36,460 bases of DNA from Xenorhabdus yunnanensis (GTDB lineage: Bacteria; Pseudomonadota; Gammaproteobacteria; Enterobacterales; Enterobacteriaceae): positions 1 through 36,460 of the forward strand of contig NZ_JAQRFI010000046.1 of the NCBI RefSeq assembly GCF_028598805.1, in the 5' to 3' direction. The notes below the pieces were generated by a model. The model had not been told where the DNA came from. It searched no databases and saw only the letters and a program-made list of their open reading frames with translations. Both the position numbers and the translations under genes were made by a program. Below, one piece after another: positions 23,401-30,200 of this stretch; the stretch's first letter is position 1, and each line of letters begins with the position of its first letter.

Positions 23401-26400
23401 CTTTCCCGCTCACTTCCAGTGGCAAGCTCGATCGTCAGGCGCTTCCTGCACCCGATTCATTTGCTGATATAATACGCAGCGATGAAGCGCCAATCGGTGA
23501 AACAGAAACAGCGCTGGCCCGGATTTGGCAAAATTTATTGGGATTAGAGCGAATCGGTCGCCATGACCATTTTTTTGAACTCGGTGGTCATTCACTACTG
23601 ATCGTCAGTCTGATTGAGAAATTGCGTAGCAGCGGCTGGAAACTCAACGTTCGCAGTGTCTTCTCTTCCCCTGTTCTCGCCGACATGGCCCAGACTCTCC
23701 AGCGTGATGCCAATGCTTTCGTGGTGCCACCCAATCTCATTCCTGAAGGCTGCACAACCATCACGCCCGATATGCTGCCACTGGTTTCGCTTTCCCAAAC
23801 TAAGATTGATGCCATCATTGATACCGTCCCTGACGGAGCGAGTAATGTACAGGATATCTATCCACTGGCACCGTTGCAGGAAGGCATTCTGTTCCATTAT
23901 CTGATGCAAACACAGGGTGATACTTACCTGTTGCAGAGCCTGCTCGCTTTCGATACCCGTGATCGCCTCGATGTTTTTCTGAATGCCCTGCAACAGGTTA
24001 TTGACCGCCACGATATCCTGCGCACTGCGGTTTATTGGCAAGGATTAGAACATCCAGTTCAGGTGGTTTGGCGTCAGGCTCTACTGGATATCAAGGTTTT
24101 TACGCCAACCACAGAGAATGATGTTCCGGCACAACTAGATGTTCCAGCAAAACTACAGGCTCACACCGATCCACGCCAACATCGTATCAATTTGAACCAA
24201 GCGCCACTGTTTGCTGCTGATATCACTCACGATCCGATACAGGATGAATGGCTGCTGGCCTTGAGATTCCATCATCTGGTCAGTGACCATATGACACTGG
24301 AGCTGATTTTTGCTGAGATCGCCCTAATGTTGCAGGGGGAGGCGAAAAAACTTCCCATGGTACTGCCCTACCGCAATTTTATCGCCCGGACTCTGAGCGT
24401 ACCGGCAGTAGAGCATGAAGCGTATTTTCGTACACGGCTCGCCGATATTGATGCTCCGACAGTACCGTTTGGTGTGCTTTCAGTACCGAGTGATGTTGAA
24501 TCTATCGCCGAAACCCGTCTTCTCCTCGCTCCCGAACTGGCGGAGGCCATTCGTGCCCAAGCCCAGCGTCTGAAAGTCAGCCCCAGCGTACTGTTCCATG
24601 TCGCATGGGCGCAAGTGTTGGCACAGACCAGCGGTCGCGACGACGTGGTCTTTGGCTCTGTTCTTTTGGGCCGTCTGCAAGGAGGAGCCTGTGCCGACCA
24701 AATACTGGGCATGTTTATCAATACCCTGCCAGTACGTGTTTCTCTGGCTGGCTACAGTGCACAAGCAGTCGTACAAGCTACCTACAATGATTTGATGGCA
24801 CTGCTGGAACATGAACAGGCTCCGCTGGCACTGGCACAAAGTTGCAGCGGTGTAGCCCAGCCCATGCCGCTGTTCAGTGCCCTGCTCAATTACCGCCATT
24901 CCCAAACCAACGAAGCAGACGCAGTTAATACTGTAGCTAATACCATCTGGTCAGGAATGCGCATTATCTCAGCACAGGAACGCACCAACTATCCAATTAC
25001 TCTATCGGTGGACGATTTGGGCGTTGGTTTTCATCTGACCACCCACACAATCGCCAGTATCGATCCGGATCGTGTCACCCATTATCTGCTGACAGCCATA
25101 AGTGGTCTGGTTGATGTCTTAGCTCACAATCCACAAAAGTTGATTCTGGACGTGCCTATTTTGCCGGAAGCCGAGCGTCAACAATTGCTGGTGGATTTCA
25201 ACGCCACACAAGCAGACTATCCGCAAGATGCCCTGATCCACCAGCTTTTTGAAGCTCAGGCGGCATGTCGTCCAGAGGCTACTGCGTTAGTTTTTGAAGA
25301 TCAGAAGATGTTTGAAGATCAGACGATCAGCTATGGCGAATTGAATCGCCGTGCCAATCGGCTGGCTCATTACCTGATTGCGTTGGGCGTGCGTCCGGAT
25401 GATCGGGTCGCAATTTGCGCTGAACGCAGTCCAGAGATAATCGTCGGCTTACTCGGCATCCTTAAGGCTGGCGGCGCTTATGTACCGCTCGATCCGAATT
25501 ATCCGGCTGAGCGGTTGGCGTATATGCTGGCGGATTCCACTCCCGTTGTCTTGCTGACCCAGACAGCACAAGCCGATAAGCTGCCCAAAACCGTGCCGAC
25601 AGTCTTGCTTGACGATGTATTAGCCGACCGCCAATCATTTAATAACCAGGCATTTGATAATCCAGATACACTGGCTCTAGGGCTGACATCACGGGATCTG
25701 GCCTATGTGATTTACACGTCGGGATCGACCGGACAACCGAAAGGTGTGATGGTCGAACACCGCAGTGTCAATCGGTTGGTGATCAATAATGGTTATGCAG
25801 ATATCGGGGCAGATGACTGCGTTGCCCATTGCGCCAATATTGCTTTTGACGCGTCAACATGGGAAATCTGGTCTGCCCTGTTAAACGGCGGTCGTCTGCA
25901 CATAGTTTCACAATCAACGTTACTCGATCCGCCACGTTTCTGCGATTCATTGATTCGGGGACACGTTACCGCCCTCTGGTTAACGGCGGGTTTATTCAAC
26001 AAATATCTCTATGCGCTTAAACCCCTGTTTGGTCAATTGCGCTACCTGATCACTGGCGGTGATGTCCTTGACCCAAGAGCGATCCAGTACGCTCAGTTGA
26101 CTGAGCCTCAGCCGGCACACTTGATTAATGGCTATGGCCCAACGGAAAACACAACGTTTACCACAACCTACTCCATTGATTCGCCAATCAATGCTGACCG
26201 TACTATTCCCATAGGTCGCCCAATTGCCAACACTCAAATCTATATTCTTAACAAATATCTTCAGCCCGTCCCTCTCGGTGTCTCGGGTGAAATCTATGCC
26301 GCTGGAGCCGGTGTTGCCCGGGGTTATTTGAACCGTCCCGAACTCACCACTGAACGCTTCCTGATCAATCCATTCTCTTCAAATCAGGAGGCACGCATGT

Positions 26401-27164
26401 ACAAAACCGGTGACCTTGGTCGCTGGCTGCCGGATGGCAATGTCGAATACCTCGGCCGCAATGATTTTCAGGTCAAACTGCGGGGCTTCCGCATCGAACC
26501 CGGCGAAATCGAGGCTAAATTGAAGCAATGCCACGGTGTACGTGACGCCATTGTTCTTATGCTCGAAGACCGTTCTTATGACGATCCTAATAACAGTTCC
26601 GATGAGAATAAGGGAAACCAGAAACGTTTAGTCGCCTATCTGCTCCCTCAAACTGGCGTTGAATTGGTGCCTGCTGAACTGCGCCAGCAGCTCGCTCAGC
26701 ACCTTGCCGACTATATGCTGCCCAGTGCTTTTGTCACATTGGAAACTTTCCCGCTGACCCCCAATGGTAAACTCGACCGTCAGGCACTTCCTGCACCTGA
26801 TTCGTCTGCGGTGGTAGTTCGTCACTATGAAGCACCGAATAGCGAGGAAGAAATTATTCTGGCTCGAATCTGGCAAGGCTTGCTGGGGCTGGAACAAGTT
26901 GGTCGCCACGACCACTTTTTTGAACTTGGCGGACACTCACTGATGATCGTGCAATTAGCCACGCGCATACAAAATGAGTTTATGGTCGATATCCCCATCT
27001 CTTCGTTGTTTCTTTCCCCTCAATTAGTGGAACAGGCAAACATCATCTTTACAGCTCAAATGGATGCCATAGGAAAAAACGATATTGAATCACTCGAAAA
27101 CGCACTTGATTTGATGTCAACAGAAGAGTTAATGGCAATTTTAGGCGGAGACAGTAGCAAATGA
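20397..27164 (+). CDS. Bimodular NRPS (C-A8-T8-Dual-A9-T9)
   Basis: This complete NRPS subunit adds two Val-like residues and passes the chain between the flanking subunits. An ATG at 20382 overlaps the previous stop. The ATG at 20397 is preferred because AAGGG lies five bases before it and the same arrangement recurs at the next gene; the longer form would add five residues. Order: basic helical N-terminus, LCL condensation domain (HHIITDG at 20916-20936), A8, T8 (Ser codon 23592-23594), dual C/E domain (HHLVSDH at 24270-24290), A9, T9 (Ser codon 26937-26939), then a tail ending EELMAILGGDSSK. A8 and A9 share the pocket DAWWIGGTF. The extended His motif of the dual domain reads HYLMQTQGD instead of HHxxxxxGD, so epimerisation here is less certain. 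A9 is a mosaic of A5-like and A8-like sequence. Confidence 0.96.
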   Translation: MNINDLKRAVLEKRLEEQLKVRGYQQQQSLIKPANRHRPLPLSFAQQRLWFLSQIDPAASQAYHLPVILRLTGRLDRDALKTSLDRLITRHESLRTRFILVEGQPCQYIDPADIGFALSCHDLRQLDQALHIHRVTELADIEAQTPFDFAQGPLIRGQLLQLTDEEHVLLLTLHHIITDGWSVGVLVQELGTFYRTALDGHHDPLPPLPIQYADYAVWQHEQLKETALTEQHDFWCIRLKGAPALLTLPTDRPRPTVQTYAGGQVSFHLDATLLASLKALGQRHNSTLFMTVLTAWSIVLARLSGQDDIVIGTPVANRPHHELEGLVGFFVNTLALRITFNDGLSVADLLAQVREQAFAAYAHQDLPFEQVVEALQPERSLSYSPIFQVMLALNNTPAQELTLPDLQLSTIEQARRSAHFDLTLSLSETKAGLVGDLEYATDLFDASTVERMVGYLTNILTAMVTDETQRIATLPMLPETEQQQLLVSFNATQTDFPQDALIHQLFEVQAEQRPDAIAVVFKDQIISYGELNHRANRLAHHLLALGVRPDDRVAICLERSLETIVGLLGILKAGGAYLPLDPAYPTERLAYMLEDAAPLVLLTQTTLIDRLPNTVPVVMLDTQETLLGTQSITLPIHNPDAQALGLTSHHLAYVIYTSGSTGQPKGVMVEHRSVNRLVINNGYADIGADDCVAHCANIAFDASTWEIWSALLNGGRLHIVSQSTLLDPLRFCDSLIRGHVTALWLTAGLFNKYLDALKPLFGQLRYLITGGDVLDPRAIQYAQLTEPQPAHLINGYGPTENTTFTTTYSIDSPINADRTIPIGRPIANTQIYILDKYLQPVPLGVTGEIYAAGAGVARSYLNRPELTTERFLINPFSSNQEARMYKTGDLGRWLPDGNVEYLGRNDFQVKLRGFRIEPGEIEAQLRQCHGVREAVVLACEDGLREDGLREDRSDENMAGQKRLVAYLLPQAGIELVPTELRQQLARHLADYMLPSAFVILEAFPLTSSGKLDRQALPAPDSFADIIRSDEAPIGETETALARIWQNLLGLERIGRHDHFFELGGHSLLIVSLIEKLRSSGWKLNVRSVFSSPVLADMAQTLQRDANAFVVPPNLIPEGCTTITPDMLPLVSLSQTKIDAIIDTVPDGASNVQDIYPLAPLQEGILFHYLMQTQGDTYLLQSLLAFDTRDRLDVFLNALQQVIDRHDILRTAVYWQGLEHPVQVVWRQALLDIKVFTPTTENDVPAQLDVPAKLQAHTDPRQHRINLNQAPLFAADITHDPIQDEWLLALRFHHLVSDHMTLELIFAEIALMLQGEAKKLPMVLPYRNFIARTLSVPAVEHEAYFRTRLADIDAPTVPFGVLSVPSDVESIAETRLLLAPELAEAIRAQAQRLKVSPSVLFHVAWAQVLAQTSGRDDVVFGSVLLGRLQGGACADQILGMFINTLPVRVSLAGYSAQAVVQATYNDLMALLEHEQAPLALAQSCSGVAQPMPLFSALLNYRHSQTNEADAVNTVANTIWSGMRIISAQERTNYPITLSVDDLGVGFHLTTHTIASIDPDRVTHYLLTAISGLVDVLAHNPQKLILDVPILPEAERQQLLVDFNATQADYPQDALIHQLFEAQAACRPEATALVFEDQKMFEDQTISYGELNRRANRLAHYLIALGVRPDDRVAICAERSPEIIVGLLGILKAGGAYVPLDPNYPAERLAYMLADSTPVVLLTQTAQADKLPKTVPTVLLDDVLADRQSFNNQAFDNPDTLALGLTSRDLAYVIYTSGSTGQPKGVMVEHRSVNRLVINNGYADIGADDCVAHCANIAFDASTWEIWSALLNGGRLHIVSQSTLLDPPRFCDSLIRGHVTALWLTAGLFNKYLYALKPLFGQLRYLITGGDVLDPRAIQYAQLTEPQPAHLINGYGPTENTTFTTTYSIDSPINADRTIPIGRPIANTQIYILNKYLQPVPLGVSGEIYAAGAGVARGYLNRPELTTERFLINPFSSNQEARMYKTGDLGRWLPDGNVEYLGRNDFQVKLRGFRIEPGEIEAKLKQCHGVRDAIVLMLEDRSYDDPNNSSDENKGNQKRLVAYLLPQTGVELVPAELRQQLAQHLADYMLPSAFVTLETFPLTPNGKLDRQALPAPDSSAVVVRHYEAPNSEEEIILARIWQGLLGLEQVGRHDHFFELGGHSLMIVQLATRIQNEFMVDIPISSLFLSPQLVEQANIIFTAQMDAIGKNDIESLENALDLMSTEELMAILGGDSSK
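22404..23161 (+). repeat. Long direct repeat, A8 copy (partner 25755-26512)
   Basis: This 758-bp stretch of the A8 core matches the A9 core 3,351 bases downstream with about 12 base differences by eye (about 98% identity). It covers the pocket and A5-A8 motifs. Far closer than other A-domain pairs, it points to recent duplication or gene conversion. Confidence 0.9.
23214..23249 (+). repeat. 15-bp tandem repeat x2.4 (EDGLR/EDGLR/ED)
   Basis: Perfect copies of gaagacggtttacgt lie in the C-terminal subdomain of A8, at the loop also expanded in A6 and A7. Confidence 0.95.
24120..24155 (+). repeat. 18-bp duplication (DVPAQL/DVPAKL)
   Basis: Two imperfect copies in the module 9 dual C/E domain. 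The module 7 sister has a single DVPAQL, so the native segment was duplicated. Confidence 0.9.
25293..25328 (+). repeat. 18-bp duplication (FEDQKM/FEDQTI)
   Basis: Two copies of tttgaagatcagaagatg, the second ending acgatc, near the A9 N-terminus. It occupies the same loop as the VFEDRS duplication of A3. Confidence 0.92.
25470..25729 (+). repeat. Direct repeat, A9 copy (partner 12073-12347)
   Basis: A 260-bp counterpart of the A5 block, shorter by one 15-bp repeat unit. It ends about 25 bases before the A8-like block starts. Confidence 0.9.
25632..25661 (+). repeat. 15-bp tandem repeat x2 (QSFNN/QAFDN)
   Basis: The A9 counterpart of the three-copy A5 array at 12235-12279, one 15-bp unit shorter within near-identical flanks. 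Confidence 0.95.
25755..26512 (+). repeat. Long direct repeat, A9 copy (partner 22404-23161)
   Basis: Near-identical to the A8 core. The differences change about five residues, for example Leu to Pro, Asp to Tyr and Asp to Asn, and none is a pocket residue. Confidence 0.9.
27051..27161 (+). other. C-terminal docking-like tail of gene 2 product
   Basis: This acidic tail ends MSTEELMAILGGDSSK, almost identical to the tail of the gene 1 product. Confidence 0.65.
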
Positions 27165-27165
27165 T

Positions 27166-27178
27166 AAGGGCCGACATG
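27166..27178 (+). promoter_or_regulatory. Ribosome binding site and start of gene 3
   Basis: AAGGG at 27166-27170 lies five bases before the ATG at 27176. Another ATG at 27161 overlaps the gene 2 TGA as ATGA. The arrangement mirrors the gene 1/2 junction almost base for base. Confidence 0.65.
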
Positions 27179-27277
27179 AATCACGATAATCTGAAACGTG
27201 CTGTTTTAAAAAAGAAAATTAAAGAACAATTACAAAATCAGAAGCATCAGAAGCGACCGCCAATCAAGCAAGTGGCC
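27176..27277 (+). other. N-terminal docking-like helix of gene 3 product
   Basis: The sequence MNHDNLKRAVLKKKIKEQL is Lys-rich and matches the gene 2 N-terminus in pattern and position. It is the likely acceptor for the acidic tail of the gene 2 product. Confidence 0.65.
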
Positions 27278-30200
27278 CGTGATCTTCCTCTGCCATTGTC
27301 CTTCGCCCAACAACGCTTGTGGTTTCTTAACCAACTCGATCCTGCCGCCAGTCTGGCCTATCATATTCCGGTAGCGCTGCGCCTGACCGGTCAGCTTAAC
27401 CATGATGCCCTGACTACCGCGCTCAATCACCTGATTGCCCGTCATGAAAGCCTGCGTACCCGTTTCATGCTTATTGAGGGACAACCCTGCCAGTACATTG
27501 ATTCTGCTGATATCGGCTTTGCTCTGTCCTATCAGGATCTACGCTCTTCGGATTCAGAGATGCACAATCACCGCATCGCTGAACTTACCACTCTTGAAGC
27601 ACAGACGCCTTTCGACTTGGCTCAAGGCCCGCTGATCCGTGGTCAGCTATTGCAACTGACAGATGAAGTACATGTATTGTTGCTTACTCAGCATCACATC
27701 ATCTCTGATGGTTGGTCTATTGGTGTGCTGGTGCACGAACTGGGGGCTTTTTATCGTGCCGCTCTCGGCAATCATGCTAATGGCGATCACGATGCTCCGT
27801 TTGCACCACTTCCCATTCAGTATGCCGATTATGCTGTCTGGCAGCGTGAGTGGCTGCAAGGAGCCGTCCTTGCGAAACAACGCGATTTCTGGTGTACCCA
27901 ACTCGAAGGCGCTCCGGCCTTACTGAATCTGCCCACTGATCGACCCCGCCCACCAGTACAGAGTTATACGGGGGATCAAGTACCTGTTCAGTTCGATGCT
28001 ACTTTGCTGGAATCGCTTAAATTATTTGGTCAACACCATAACACTACCCTGTTTATGACCATACTGGCAGCCTGGAGTATCGTGCTCGCCCGACTCAGTG
28101 GTCAGGATGATATTGTTATCGGCACCCCTGTTGCCAACCGCCCACATCAAGAACTTGAAGGGCTGATTGGTTTCTTCGTCAATACCTTGGCCCTGCGCGT
28201 CACATTGAGTAATACCACCAGTGTTGCTGACCTGCTCACACAAATTCGCGAACGGGCGCTTTCCGCTTATGCGCATCAGGATCTACCTTTTGAGCAAGTG
28301 GTGGAAGCATTACAACCTGAACGCAGCCTGAGCTACAGTCCGATCTTTCAGGTGATGCTGGCCTTAAATAACACACCAGCCAAAACGCTGACGCTGCCAG
28401 GGTTGCAACTCACTCCGGTTGAGCAAGTACGCCTCGGCACTCACTTCGATATGACATTATCGCTGACCGAAACGGAGAATGGTCTGTTCGGTGAACTGGA
28501 GTATGCCGTTGATTTATTTGATTCTTCAACTATAGAACGCATGATCGGCTATTTGCAGCGAATACTGGTAGCAATGACGAGCGATGCAAGGCAATCTGTT
28601 TCTAAAATACAATCCGTTTCCAAAATACAATCCGTTTCCAAAATACAATCCGTTTCCAACCTGCCGATGCTATCGGATTCAGAGCGCCAACAATTGTTGG
28701 TGGAGTTCAATGCCACCCAAACTGATTTCCCACAAGATGCCCTGATCCACCAACTGTTTGAAGCGCAAGCGGCACAATCGCCCAATGCTACAGCGATAGT
28801 GTGTAGAGACCAGTCTCTCAGCTATAACGAATTGAATCTCCGTGCTAATCGTCTGGCTCATAATCTGATCGAACTCGGAGTACAACCCGATGCCCGAGTG
28901 GCGATTTGTGTCGAACGTAGTCTGGAAATGGTGGTGGGATTGCTTGCCATTCTCAAAGCAGGCGGAGCTTATGTTCCGCTCGATCCCGCTTATCCTTCAA
29001 GTCGGTTGGCGTATATGCTTGAAGATGCAGTTCCCTTAGTATTACTGACCCAGAAAACAGTAGCCGACAGACTAACCAGCGCCGTGCCGGTGGTGTTTAT
29101 CGACAACATATTCGATCTCCAAGAATCATTTATTGAGGCTCAGTCTATTGAAGCACGGTCAGCAAATAATCCTGATGCTGAGACTCTGGGCTTAACGTCA
29201 AATCATCTGGCCTATGTGATTTATACCTCTGGCTCCACCGGACTGCCAAAAGGGGTCGCGATCGCTCATCGCAATACGGTTAATTTCCTCACTTGGGCAC
29301 AACGAACTTTCAGCCCTGAGGAGCTGGCTCATACTCTGTTTGCGACATCATTTAATTTTGATTTATCCGTATACGAATGCTTTGTACCACTTATTTCCGG
29401 CGGTACGGTTCATATTGTTCCCGACGTGCTGTCATTAATCGCTACCGAGCTATCTATTACAGAACGATCTATTACAGAACGATCAATTACAGAGCGGTCT
29501 GCTGAAAAACAAGCAATCAGTCTAATCAACACGGTGCCGTCAGCCATCGCGCATTTGCTTGAAACTAACGCCATTCCTCCGCAGGTGCGCACTGTCAATT
29601 TAGGCGGTGAGGCACTTAAGCCACATATTGTTGAACATTTGTTTGCCCGTTCCTCCATACAAGATGTGTGTAACCTATATGGCCCCTCAGAGACGACAAC
29701 CTATTCAACATGGACGCGCATGAACCGGACAACGGGTGCTACCACGCATATTGGCCGCCCGATTGCTAACACCCAGATTTATATTCTCGATGCCAATGGT
29801 CACCCGGCTCCTATTGGTGTCGCTGGTGAAATTCATATCGCTGGCGCTGGTGTTGCCCGTGGTTATCTGAATCGCCCCGAACTCACAGCTGAACGTTTCC
29901 CCATCAATCCGTTCTCTTCCGATCCAAACGCACGTATGTATAAAACGGGCGATCTGGGGCGCTGGCTGCCGGACGGCAATATCGAATACCTCGGCCGCAA
30001 TGATTTTCAGGTTAAATTACGCGGTTTCCGCATTGAACTCGGTGAAATCGAAGCGCAACTTATGCAATGTCATGGCGTGCGCGAAGCGGTGGTAATTGCC
30101 CGTGAAAATACAGGAGGACAAAAGCAATTAGTTGCTTATCTGCGACCACTCGCGGGCGTTGAATTAGTCCCCGCTGAACTGCGTCAGCAACTTGCACAGC

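Larger units (their letters stand above)
20499..23705 (+). other. Module 8: LCL C - A8 (Val-like) - T8
   Basis: The LCL domain has HHIITDG at 20916-20936. A8 (about 21840-23456) reads DAWWIGGTF, one substitution from the DAFWIGGTF Val code. It has RSYLNRPEL where sisters have RGYLNRPEL. T8 (Ser 23592-23594) is the dual-facing type, so residue 8 would be D if the downstream dual domain is active. A 15-bp repeat lies at 23214-23249. Confidence 0.85.
23712..27050 (+). other. Module 9: Dual C/E - A9 (Val-like, mosaic) - T9
   Basis: The dual domain has HHLVSDH at 24270-24290, but the N-terminal motif at 23895-23921 reads HYLMQTQGD, with the second His replaced by Tyr. A9 (about 25176-26801) reads DAWWIGGTF. 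Its front half copies A5 and its core copies A8 almost exactly. T9 (Ser 26937-26939) is the subunit-terminal carrier type. Repeats lie at 24120-24155, 25293-25328 and 25632-25661. Confidence 0.85.

Noticed and set aside
24368-24905. Overlapping antisense frames of 117 and 141 codons opposite the module 9 dual domain
   Set aside because: They lie fully inside conserved NRPS coding sequence, reappear opposite homologous dual domains, and have Cys/His/Gln-rich composition typical of reverse-complement shadows.
12073-26512. Long internal repeats as transposons
   Set aside because: They have no terminal inverted repeats, target duplications or transposase, and they correspond exactly to homologous A-domain segments.
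29410-29658. Antisense frame containing the reverse complement of the SITER repeat
   Set aside because: The repeat is in frame with the + strand NRPS; the antisense frame is a by-product.
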